In this document: positions 7,660 through 16,400 of the stretch, in pieces | Numbering within the stretch: the first letter of the stretch is position 1 | Layout: each line of letters begins with the position of its first letter | NCBI GenBank assembly: GCA_020343875.1 | Contig: CP070811.1 | Location: 4,596,205-4,660,204, forward strand | DNA length: 64,000 bases | Direction of reading: 5' to 3' | Source: Anaerolineales bacterium | GTDB taxonomy: Bacteria; Chloroflexota; Anaerolineae; 4572-78; NAK82 | Translations under genes and position numbers: made by a program | Notes under the pieces: model-generated | Told to the model about the DNA's origin: nothing | The model's database searches: none | The model's input: the letters and a program-made list of their open reading frames with translations, nothing else

Positions 7660-7715
7660 TTGACATAGAGTCAGTAGCATGTCTATTGGCGTTATGTCTA
7701 ATTTTATGGTAACAT
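7660..7715 (+). promoter_or_regulatory. Possible promoter region for the subtilase gene
   Basis: TTGACA at 7660-7665 is followed after 18 bases by a weak TATTGG. A second pair, TTGGCG (7686-7691) and TAACAT (7710-7715), also has an 18-base spacing. Either could drive the subtilase 140-170 bases downstream. The rest of 7559-7855 holds no gene I can support. Confidence 0.35.
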
Positions 7716-7855
7716 ACGCTACTTAGTACCCCTGCTGAAGAGGTTTTCGGGTATTGGAGGCACACTATGCCAGGCTGTTTTTACTCTAGAAATCTATGGA
7801 ACGGGGCATTAGTTGACAGAATCCCACTGGGCAGAGCAAGATGAGGAGGGGTATT

Positions 7856-10060
7856 ATGAAAAATGTACATCCCCGAGCTATGTGCAGCCAGCGAGTGCTA
7901 ATCATGGTCGCTTTGGCCTTGGCGATGATCATTTCCAGCGCCTGTACAAGGGCCAGACCTCTGGCCCGCCAGGTGGAGCAGGGGCAGGCTGTCCCTGGAG
8001 CCGTACAATCTACGCCTGTGATCGCACCATCTATCCCCACGGCCACCTCTACACCCATCCCGCCGCCTGAGTTTCTCTCGGAGGCGGCTAGAATCATCGG
8101 CGATGAACCCAATATGGTGCTGGGCCAGGTCATTGTCAAGCTCAACGAGCAACCTGGCGTCCAGGCTCTGGATGCCAGGGCAGAAACTGACGGTATTATT
8201 GCAACTGGCCTGGAAGGGGTTGATCAGCTCAACCAGCAATTCAAGGTCGACGCCTTCGAACCGCTGATTGGACCATTGGCGCAGGCAGCGGGTGAAGGTG
8301 TTCAGGCCTTTGCGGCCCGTCAGCCAAAGCTGGCAGGCCTATATGTGGCAAAGTTTGACCCCCAGCTCGACCCCAATGCCGTGGCATCAGCATATGCCGC
8401 CGATGAGGATGTGGCTTACGCAGAACCCAACTTCTACGCCTATGCCAGCGATGGGCCCACAGCGCCATTGGCCTTGACACCCAACGACCCTTATTTCAGT
8501 TTTCAGTGGCACATGCCTCTTATCCAGGCAGCCCAGGCCTGGGATGTGTCTACGGGGCAGGATGTGTTGGTGGCTGTGCTCGACACGGGCATCGCCTACG
8601 AGGATTTTGAGAGTTATCGGCGGGCTCCGGACCTGTCCAACACACGCTTCACCCCAGGTTACGATTTCGTCAACAAAGACCCCCACGCAAACGACGATGA
8701 AGGCCACGGCACCCATATAGCAGGAACTATCGCCCAGAGTACCAACAACGGCCAGGGTGTGAGTGGCGTGGCATTTGGTGCTACGCTGATGCCGGTCAAA
8801 GTGCTTGATGGGCGAGGGCAGGGAAGCTACGACAGCATTGCCCAGGGTATCGTTTACGCCGCTGACCGAGGCGCGCGAGTCATCAATTTGAGTCTGAGTG
8901 GGCGTGGCAGCTCCAGTGCGCTGACCGAAGCAGTGGATTATGCTGTGCAAAAAGGAGTGCTGATTGTATCGGCTGCCGGCAATAGCGGTGGGTGGGTGGA
9001 ATATCCGGCCGCCTACGAGAATGTGTTGGCCGTTGGATCGGTGGGCTTCAATCGGGCCCGGGTGGATTACAGTAACTTTGGCCTTGAGCTTGACTTGGTG
9101 GCTCCGGGTGGCGACACTGACGTGGATTTGAATCAGGATGGTTATCCCGATGGCATTCTTCAGGAGACCTTCCGGGACGACGCTACGAAGTTTGGCTTTT
9201 ATCTTTACGAGGGGACTTCAATGGCAGCGGCGCACGTTTCTGGGGTAGCTGCGCTACTTTTTGGCCGCAACCCAGGGGCTACGGCCACCCAGGTACGTGA
9301 GGCTATGCAAAATACCGCCTTTGACCTGGGACCAGCTGGGCGCGACAATGAGTATGGAAACGGGTTAGTGTTGGCGGCGGACGCGCTGGCCGCCATTGGA
9401 GGGCCGCCAATCACGCCTACGCCCACGTCAACCTCCACCCCCATTCCAGGCCCATCGCCCACGCCTAGCGCCACCTCCACATCCGGCCCAGGCCCGTCAC
9501 CCACGCCCACCACGACTTCTACGCCGGGCCCTGGCCCGTCGCCCACGCCGACTATCACCCCTTCTCCGAGCGCGACGTCGGCTCCGACCACCGAGAATCT
9601 CATCGTCAACGGTGATTTCGAGACGGACGCTGGCTGGACCTTTGGCGTCACCCGCCACCCGGCTGGCTACAGTACCGCAGTCGTCCATGGCGGCGCTCGG
9701 GCCGCACGCCTGGGCATTGTGGATGGGGTGGATCGCTATAGTTTTTCCTCCATCTGGCAAGTGGTCACCATACCTGCCGACGCCCGGCGCGCAACTCTAA
9801 ATTACTGGGTATATCCGCTGAGTGACGACGTCTTCCCGTCAGACCTGCAATTGGTGCTGGTGCTGAACGAGCAGTTCCGGGTCGTTAACTATGTTGAGAA
9901 TTCGCTTTCGGACTCACGGCAGTGGAGGCAAGGCAGCTACGATATGACACCCTTCGCCGGCAAAAAGGTGTATGTCTACTTTGGTGTTGTCAACCGAGGA
10001 TACGGCAGCCTGACCAGTGCTATGTATGTGGACGATGTTTCGTTGACCGTTGAGCGGTAG
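7856..10060 (+). CDS. Secreted subtilisin-family (S8) serine protease lipoprotein with Thr/Pro linker
   Basis: A 734-residue protein starting at the ATG at 7856, which follows GAGGAGGGG. A signal segment ends in a lipobox-like ISSAC. A propeptide spans about residues 60-180, resembling the fervidolysin-type fold (QVIVKLNE...YAEPNFYAY). The S8 domain has Asp about 243 (AVLDTGIA), His about 284 (GHGTHIAGT) and Ser about 455 (GTSMAAAHVSG). A Thr/Pro/Ser linker (about 520-580) leads to a C-terminal beta-sandwich (NLIVNGDFETDAGW) of carbohydrate-binding type. It probably acts as a surface-anchored or shed protease. A strong hairpin follows at 10098. Confidence 0.93.
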   Translation: MKNVHPRAMCSQRVLIMVALALAMIISSACTRARPLARQVEQGQAVPGAVQSTPVIAPSIPTATSTPIPPPEFLSEAARIIGDEPNMVLGQVIVKLNEQPGVQALDARAETDGIIATGLEGVDQLNQQFKVDAFEPLIGPLAQAAGEGVQAFAARQPKLAGLYVAKFDPQLDPNAVASAYAADEDVAYAEPNFYAYASDGPTAPLALTPNDPYFSFQWHMPLIQAAQAWDVSTGQDVLVAVLDTGIAYEDFESYRRAPDLSNTRFTPGYDFVNKDPHANDDEGHGTHIAGTIAQSTNNGQGVSGVAFGATLMPVKVLDGRGQGSYDSIAQGIVYAADRGARVINLSLSGRGSSSALTEAVDYAVQKGVLIVSAAGNSGGWVEYPAAYENVLAVGSVGFNRARVDYSNFGLELDLVAPGGDTDVDLNQDGYPDGILQETFRDDATKFGFYLYEGTSMAAAHVSGVAALLFGRNPGATATQVREAMQNTAFDLGPAGRDNEYGNGLVLAADALAAIGGPPITPTPTSTSTPIPGPSPTPSATSTSGPGPSPTPTTTSTPGPGPSPTPTITPSPSATSAPTTENLIVNGDFETDAGWTFGVTRHPAGYSTAVVHGGARAARLGIVDGVDRYSFSSIWQVVTIPADARRATLNYWVYPLSDDVFPSDLQLVLVLNEQFRVVNYVENSLSDSRQWRQGSYDMTPFAGKKVYVYFGVVNRGYGSLTSAMYVDDVSLTVER

Positions 10061-10097
10061 CCTGCAAGCGGCGCTGAGACAGGTTAGAACTGGAACG

Positions 10098-10127
10098 GGG
10101 CCGCTCTCCCAATCGGGAGGGCGGCCC
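10098..10127 (+). terminator. Strong hairpin after the subtilase gene
   Basis: A 13-bp GC-rich stem (GGGCCGCTCTCCC and GGGAGGGCGGCCC, one G-T pair) with loop AATC begins 38 bases after the stop codon. No T-run follows on the plus strand, so it may be a non-canonical terminator or a 3' stabilising hairpin. Confidence 0.55.
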
Positions 10128-10175
10128 TTCAGATGTATGAGGCCACGTGCTTCTCCTTTTTTGTCCTCAGTTCCT

Positions 10176-10577
10176 TCAAACAACTTGCTTTTCGGAAAAG
10201 CCTGGATTCTTTTGGGGCAGGTGATCGACGCTGGTGATAATGCGGGGCCAGACGTTGTCATCGGCGTTCGAGGCAAAGGGCTTAGGCGGGTCATCTTTGA
10301 GGGTGGACTGGCTGCCGGTCGTACGCCAGGCCCACGCACCAACCGTTATCAAGATGAGAAGCGCCAGGACCCCAGCGAATGCCACATAATAGGGTAGCAG
10401 GCCATCCACCAGGGCCAGAAGCACCTCTGCTTCAGATCTGCCGTGTGGTGCAGACGTGGTCAGTTGCCTGTCCAGGAGGCGGTTCATGAGCAGCAACATA
10501 ACGCATCCACCCAGGACAAAGGCGTCCATAATCAGCAGAAGGTTGAACACGGGAACGGGCTTCTTTTTGAAGACCAT
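10176..10577 (-). CDS. Small two-segment membrane protein, paralogue of 11674-12099
   Basis: A protein of 133 residues that I do not recognise. It has a basic start (MVFKKKPVPVF) and two hydrophobic segments (about 8-31 and 56-80), with conserved NRLLD between them and a polar tail. It aligns clearly with the gene at 11674: both share K-K-x-x-x-x-x-x-LLxxxDAxVLGG, a following NRLLDxQL and a second segment ending in a Trp. I choose the ATG at 10577, which has GGGAG upstream and matches the paralogue's start. A GTG at 10664 overlapping the preceding stop (GTGA) is the alternative. It is the last gene of a leftward four-gene cluster with two lipoproteins. Confidence 0.7.
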   Translation of the reverse strand: MVFKKKPVPVFNLLLIMDAFVLGGCVMLLLMNRLLDRQLTTSAPHGRSEAEVLLALVDGLLPYYVAFAGVLALLILITVGAWAWRTTGSQSTLKDDPPKPFASNADDNVWPRIITSVDHLPQKNPGFSEKQVV

Positions 10578-10660
10578 ATCGATTTCTCCCAATAACTCTT
10601 TTCCAGGACCCGATTGGAAAGGCCCAGCCAATAGCCTGTCTCGAACGGTATCGCTGTCGC

Positions 10661-11044
10661 TCACCGGATTCCGGTGTCGATCTCCACATCCATACGGGTG
10701 GCTTGCTGGCTGAGGATTTCTATCGTTTGCGGCAGGCCAATCCCATGGTCAATGCCTATGTGGTTGATGTCCACAATATAAGTACCAACTGGCAATGTAA
10801 GCTGGTAGTTGCCATTGGCATCAATCGGAGCCCGGGCGACCTCGCTTCGGCCATTCCGAGCATAAATCACAATCTCTCGTGCGGCATAGACCTCAGGTGC
10901 TGGGGTCGGATCGGGTACCCCTTCTCTTGAGACCGGCGATAGAGGTCCAATGGTGACATGACCTTCAAGCGTACCTGTTTCTCGAGGCAGGGCGGTGCAG
11001 GCTGTGAGGAGTATGGCTGCTGCTACGAGCAAAAGTCTTCTCAT
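10661..11044 (-). CDS. Small lipoprotein with carboxypeptidase-regulatory-like (Ig-type) fold
   Basis: A 127-residue protein with a short signal peptide and lipobox LLTAC (Cys at residue 16). The mature part has the pattern TLEGHVTIGPLSPV...VIYARNGRSEVARAPIDANGNYQLTLPVGTYIVDI, typical of carboxypeptidase-regulatory-like or SpaA-type beta sandwiches that act as rigid surface modules. No catalytic residues are visible. AGGTGAGC precedes the ATG. It sits between two other putative exported or membrane proteins and is likely co-transcribed with them. Confidence 0.75.
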   Translation of the reverse strand: MRRLLLVAAAILLTACTALPRETGTLEGHVTIGPLSPVSREGVPDPTPAPEVYAAREIVIYARNGRSEVARAPIDANGNYQLTLPVGTYIVDINHIGIDHGIGLPQTIEILSQQATRMDVEIDTGIR

Positions 11045-11060
11045 AGTTAAGCATGCTCAC

Positions 11061-11594
11061 CTATGGCTGAGTGGTCGTGTCGTTGATGAAGCTGGCTAGA
11101 TCAGGGTCGCTTCTGGCGAAAGCCAGGCAGCTTTCACGGTTAGGTTGAACGTCTGATAGATTCCGGAATAGCTGCCTGACTTCGGTCTGGTCATTCTTTG
11201 TAGTGATGATGAATAGTGTACCCTTAGAAAGATCGTAGCCGGTATTGTCGATCATGAACTGTGCCGTCTTTCCGTCGGACGTCTGCAGTTCCCAGTCGAC
11301 ACGCCGTCCGTCCTGAGTCTCTGCATAGCTCTTAAGCTCATAAACGGGGCTTGCTGTGGAGCCCGAGCCACTGCTCATGTAAGCCGCGATAGCATCGTGC
11401 CAGATCATGAGCGCCAATCCTTCTTCCCATCGATAAAACGCATAGCCCGCTTGCTCAATTGCACCGGCGGTTGTATCTGGGCCAGGGGGAGTGGACTTGG
11501 GTGAGCAGGCGCTGAAGGTTGCCAAGAGCAGGGCTATCAGCAAAACAGTTGGCTTTTTCGACTGAGATTTTGGAATGTCGTTTCTCTTCTGCAT
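11061..11594 (-). CDS. Lipoprotein of unknown function
   Basis: A 177-residue protein with a basic N-terminus, a hydrophobic stretch (VLLIALLLATF) and a lipobox-like FSAC at about residue 30. The mature part is predicted soluble, with mixed alpha/beta character, and contains WEEGLALMIWHDAIAAY and a conserved-looking DGRRVDWELQTSDGKTAQF strand region. I do not recognise a family. It lies 16 bases upstream of the carboxypeptidase-like lipoprotein gene on the same strand. The Shine-Dalgarno is weak. Confidence 0.7.
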   Translation of the reverse strand: MQKRNDIPKSQSKKPTVLLIALLLATFSACSPKSTPPGPDTTAGAIEQAGYAFYRWEEGLALMIWHDAIAAYMSSGSGSTASPVYELKSYAETQDGRRVDWELQTSDGKTAQFMIDNTGYDLSKGTLFIITTKNDQTEVRQLFRNLSDVQPNRESCLAFARSDPDLASFINDTTTQP

Positions 11595-11652
11595 TTCGTC
11601 GTGCTTCTTCGTGCCACGTCTGGCGTCAAGGTCAGCGCTAGCTGATCTGGTA

Positions 11653-11691
11653 TCAATCCCCCGCCGTCAGCAATCAGCCCGGGGGGATTGA
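11653..11691 (-). terminator. Inverted repeat at the end of the paralogous membrane protein gene
   Basis: TCAATCCCCC (11653-11662) and GGGGGATTGA (11682-11691) are perfect 10-bp arms around a 19-base loop. The right arm lies within the last codons of the 11674-12099 gene. There is no T-run, so it may be a partial terminator or a processing hairpin in the cluster transcript. Confidence 0.45.
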
Positions 11692-12099
11692 CAACGGTGT
11701 GGTATCAGGTACTGCGGTTGGTGTTGGCGTCTGCGGCTTTATGAGCGGGGGCTTCGAGCGCAGACTGACTGCCCGCCATAATCCTACACCGATGATCAAC
11801 GCGAAGATCAGTGGAACTGCATAACGAAGGCGTGAGTTGGTCTTTCCCCATAGCCATACGCAGATGGTTACCAAGACGAGAGCCACCAAGGCCCCGGCGT
11901 AGACCACAAAGTAGATTAGGAGGTGGTCCATGAGATTTAGAATTGTGTCTGCTGCAACCATGTTGCGCGGCGCGTAGTCGTTCAGCTGAACGTCTAGGAG
12001 ACGATTGACGAATAGCAGGGCGATGAATCCCCCCAGCACAAGGGCATCCAGTATCAATAGAATAGTCAGAGTGGAAATACGTTTCTTGTTGAAGGTCAT
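11674..12099 (-). CDS. Small membrane protein, paralogue of 10176-10577
   Basis: A protein of 141 residues. The ATG at 12099 has AAAGG upstream. There are three hydrophobic segments (about 8-30, 55-80 and 88-105), then a short Pro/Thr-rich tail (KPQTPTPTAVPDTTP). The first two segments and the connecting NRLLDVQLNDYAPRN are clearly related to the gene at 10176. The third segment and the tail are extra. The function is unknown. Two paralogues bracketing two lipoprotein genes suggests duplication of an older membrane-protein/lipoprotein unit. Confidence 0.7.
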   Translation of the reverse strand: MTFNKKRISTLTILLILDALVLGGFIALLFVNRLLDVQLNDYAPRNMVAADTILNLMDHLLIYFVVYAGALVALVLVTICVWLWGKTNSRLRYAVPLIFALIIGVGLWRAVSLRSKPPLIKPQTPTPTAVPDTTPLSIPPG

Positions 12100-12228
12100 C
12101 TTTGCCTTTCTGAGACAATCTCTATTTGGGCCAACCACTATGTTCCTAACGTGATTGCTTTGTGATGCGGGACGGCGGCGAAATGCAAGCGCCCCACGCA
12201 TCACATCGGAAACAAGTCGCGCAAACTA

Positions 12229-13332
12229 TCAAATGACTGGCAAATCGGCGATGGCGACGCTGGTCCGAAGGTAGTAGGCATGGACCCAACCCCGTAAACC
12301 GGGCGCCACTTCTACCTTGAGCCACATACCAGCAGTGTCACGGCCGAGTAGTTGCACCTGCTGGCCCCGATACACCCAGCCCATAATGCCGTAATATAGA
12401 CTGGGTCCGGACCGGATGTTCAGCTTGGAGGCAGTTACCGTACCGGTCAAATCAGGTGGCGGGGGAGGTGGTGCATCGGCTGGAGCCCAGTCCAGCACAG
12501 CGAGGGCCCTGCCCGTGTTCTCGTAATACTCCATCTGGATCGAGGCCGAAGCACCCGGCAGGTAGATATCGCCTGTATAGGTCCGGGCCGGCTGATCTTT
12601 CCAAGCATCGATGAGAAGATGCCCATTCACGTATAGTCGTGCGCCGTCGTCGACGGTCATGGTGAAGCGGTAGGTTCCTGCCGTGAGGTCGAGAGAGCGG
12701 CTCCAACGGGCTGAGAAGCCATCAGCATCAATCATCCCAGGGGCGGGTGAGCTGTTGCCCCAGTGGAAATTAATGGCTGGCTCGTCCAGCACCAGCATAG
12801 GGATGCCACTCAGTGATTTATTGTTATAGTATTCTCCGCGCCATGCGCCTTTAGGTTGGGGCAACTCTTGCGTCCATCCCACTTTGGCTACCGCGACGCC
12901 AAGATTCTCGTAGTATTCTACCTTGATTAGGTGGTGACCCTGCCCCAGATGTTTTTGAGCCGTGTAGGTGGTGGGGGGCTGATCTTTCCACTGGTCAATG
13001 ATTAGATCGTTGTCGACCCAGACCCGAATGCCATCATCGGCGGTGGCGGTGAAACGGTAGGTGCCGGGGGCCACGTCGATGTAGCGCGTCCAACGGGCGG
13101 AGAATCGATCCGCAGTGACACCGGGCGCGGGGGAGCCGTTTCCCCAATCATGATCCAGGTGGGTTTCAGAGTGTTGAACCACGGGCGGCCCCGACAGTGT
13201 TGGGTTGTTCCAATACGACACTTGCCAATAGGGCGCTGAGTGCTGGGGCAAGATGGGCTCTTGAGCAAAAGCTGTGCTGGTCATTGTCAACGCAATCACC
13301 AACCCGATCAGCAAGGATACTTGTTTACTCAT
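12229..13332 (-). CDS. Secreted protein with two PA14 domains and an SH3b domain
   Basis: A 367-residue exported protein. A cleavable signal peptide ends near AFAQ (residues 1-23). Two PA14 domains follow (about 32-155 and 160-275), each with the W-x-x-x-Y-x-N...FSARW motif and a V-DDG-R-V/L-x-V-x-x-x-L-x-D-x-W core, which binds glycans in this family. A bacterial SH3 domain forms the C-terminus (about 295-360, LNIRSGPSLYYGIMGWV), a typical cell-wall-binding module. GAGAGGT precedes the ATG. It has no visible catalytic site and is likely a surface or wall-associated adhesin. It lies between the small-membrane cluster and the giant LVIVD lipoprotein. Confidence 0.9.
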   Translation of the reverse strand: MSKQVSLLIGLVIALTMTSTAFAQEPILPQHSAPYWQVSYWNNPTLSGPPVVQHSETHLDHDWGNGSPAPGVTADRFSARWTRYIDVAPGTYRFTATADDGIRVWVDNDLIIDQWKDQPPTTYTAQKHLGQGHHLIKVEYYENLGVAVAKVGWTQELPQPKGAWRGEYYNNKSLSGIPMLVLDEPAINFHWGNSSPAPGMIDADGFSARWSRSLDLTAGTYRFTMTVDDGARLYVNGHLLIDAWKDQPARTYTGDIYLPGASASIQMEYYENTGRALAVLDWAPADAPPPPPPDLTGTVTASKLNIRSGPSLYYGIMGWVYRGQQVQLLGRDTAGMWLKVEVAPGLRGWVHAYYLRTSVAIADLPVI

Positions 13333-13468
13333 GACCTACCTCTCTTGTGGCTGTTGAATTTCCGGATATCTTGGCTTTAGACATGGACAGCGGTTGCCGG
13401 GCAAAGCCGTACACCTATAGGGACGTTTTCAGAGTGAAGAAGGTTCCCGATTGGATCTCATCCCGATG

Positions 13469-16400
13469 TCAGGGGCGGGGCACAACCCGCAGAATGACCA
13501 ACCCCTGTTCAAGGGTGGCAAGATAGATATAGTCACCGGCCACCGCGATGCCACCCACCCGCCCGGCTGGGTTGTAGCTGGCAACTTCAGTGGGCGCAGC
13601 AGGCTCCGACAGGTCCACAATGCGCAAGATGCCTTGCTGGTCAATGAAGTAGATGTGACCATTGGCAGCCATTTCTAGCCGGTTCACCCCAGGGCCTTCC
13701 GGCTGATAGAGACCCACCCCTACAGGATTGGCCGAGCTGGACACGTCGACCACCTGGATCCCCCAAAGGGCACCTGTATCGGCATCGCCAGACCATTGAA
13801 TGAGAAGATAGACTCGACCGTCGGCTGCTATGACTTGCCGAATACTGCCTGGCTGCAAATCTGGAAAGAGACCGACTTCTGTGGGCGCAGCCGGGTTTGA
13901 AAGGTCTAGAATCTGCAACACAAACTGGCCCAAGGGTAGGTACGCATGGCCGTCTGCCACAAAAACGTCCCCTTGCCACCCGGGCGCCTGGTAAAGCCCG
14001 GCCTGGGTGGGCCGGACAGGATCTGATATGTCCAGCAGCAAAATGCCTTGCTCCGTGCCCACGTAAAGCGTATCGTTAAATACCGATATGGGACCGAACT
14101 GTTGCGGGAGGTCGTAGAAACCAAGCTCAACCGGAGCTGCTGGGTTCGAAACGTCCACCACCTTCAAGTTCCTGTCTACGTCCAGAACGTAAGCCAAAGC
14201 TTCTGTGGAAGCGGTTGTCGTGTCTGACGTGGGGTGGCCCACGACAGCCCGGATCTGTCCTTGGAGGTTAAGGAATCCGGCCTGGCTGGGGGCAGTGGGG
14301 TCAGAGATGTCTATCACCCAAATTTCTGGCACCGAATACGGATCATAGAGATAGGCGTAGCTGCCTATTATGGCAATCCTGTGAGCCGGCAAACCTGCAT
14401 CCGAATGGATGTAGCTGCCGATGTAGGCAGGTTGGGAAGGATTGGAGACATCCAGAATTTGCAGGCTATTGGGTCCAGCTAGCAGGTAAGCGTAAACTCC
14501 TGTGGCATGGGGCGAACCATCTGGCGCAGGGCCATCCGCTATTGCGACTTCCCTGATGTATTCTGCGGTTTCATAAGCACCGACTTCGGCCAGGGTGGTG
14601 GGATTTGAAGTATTGACTATCCGCAGCTTGCCTCCCACCAGCAAATAGGCATAGCCATCCCTGACCGCTGCTACCTTTTGCATGTCGTTCTCGGGCGCCT
14701 CATAGAAGCCAAGTTCAAGAGGGCTGGTCGGGTTTGATAAGTCTACGACCTGCAATCCACGACCGCCAGCGTTGTAGTAAACATAGCCGTCCGCCAGCAG
14801 CATGGTTGGGTCATAAGCCATGCGGAAGAAGCCCAGCTCGATAGGGGAGGCAGGGTCTGACAGATCAACTTCTTGCAGCCCTTCCAAGTATCTGCCGATG
14901 TAGGCGTGGCCAGCAGCGAAGTTCACATCCAGAACGTTGCCAATGCTGGTGGATTTGAAGAAGCCCACTTCCTCAGGTCCAGTAGGCTTCAGCAGGTCAA
15001 TAATCTGTATACCGGCCTCCCCTGTCACATAGGCATGACCATCCACGACGGCCAGGATGCGTTGCCCTTCGCGGGGTGCATACGACCTAAGCTCAGTAGG
15101 TGCGAGCGGGTCCGAAACATCTATTACGCGCACGCCTTCCTGCTCATCTCCCAGGAAGAGATACTCATCATGCTGTCCCCAGATGTGACTTGAAGCCTGC
15201 TGGGCGTGCAAGCCGAGTGGGATTGGATCAGCCGGATTTGTGATATCTACTACCTGCAGTCCCTGGCTCTGGTTAACCAGGTATACATAGTCACCAGCCA
15301 CGGCTATGTCTCTGACATCAAGCAGGCCTGGCGGGCTGTAGAAGCTGATTTCCGACGGAGCGACCGGATTAGATATATCCACGATGCGCAGCCCTGGCGA
15401 TTGGATGGTTTGGAGGATGTAGGCGTACTCGTTAACGATGGTCTCAATCACAGACCCCCATTTGCCGCGTGCGATCTCGATGGGGTTGGCCGGGTCGGCG
15501 ATATCCAAGATGTAGAGGTCATCTGCGTACAGGTAGTCTCCCACCAGTTCGATGCTCCAAATTGGCTGATCGTACTGGGCAATTTCGCGAGGGGCACTGG
15601 GATTCGAGACGTCGAGGATCTGTAATTGGCCATCGCAGCCACTGTCCATATCGCAATGCGCTTGCGCGACGTAGGCGTAGCTGTCTCTGACTGCTACTTC
15701 CCTGGCCCAGGTCTGTAGTTCATGGAGGGCAATTTCAGCCGGAGCCGTCGGATCAGTTACATCCAAGATGCGAAGACTCCCGCTACATTCGACGCCCAGA
15801 CTGGCGGCGGCCTGGCACGTGTGTCGTTCAGCCAGGTAGGCATAGGCCCGCTCCGAGTCAGTGACCAAGGCTACATTTGAGGGTTGCCCGCCTGTTTGCT
15901 GCACGCCAAGGATAGAGGGCAGAGCTGGATTTGAAAGGTCCAACACCAGCAACCCGCCAGTCTCGAAGGTATCAGCGTAGGTCACGTAAGCGTAAACCTG
16001 GTCTGACCCTAATTGGGCGTCAGGCATGGTTACGTCGGTGACCGAGCCCGCGAGTTGGTAGGAGCCGGCGATGGCCGGGGCAGTTGGGTCCCTAATATCG
16101 ATGATATGTAGGCTGTGGCCGGTGCCAATGTAAGCGTAGTCGCCCCAGCTATGAATGGCTGTGAGCTGGCTTGGAAGCAACAACTCGCCAGTCAACGTAG
16201 GAAGCATTGGATCGGAAATATCCAGAACCATTAGCTTGAGGCCTACACCCAGATAGGCGTGGCTACCCCGGATGAAGGCCGTGGTGATTTGGCCTCCCAA
16301 CTGGCTCACCAGTTCGACGTTATGAGCATCGAATACCTCGGACGAAGACGACGCCAACGTGGACGTTGGCGAAGTTGCACGGCCTTCCCTAGCAACAAAG

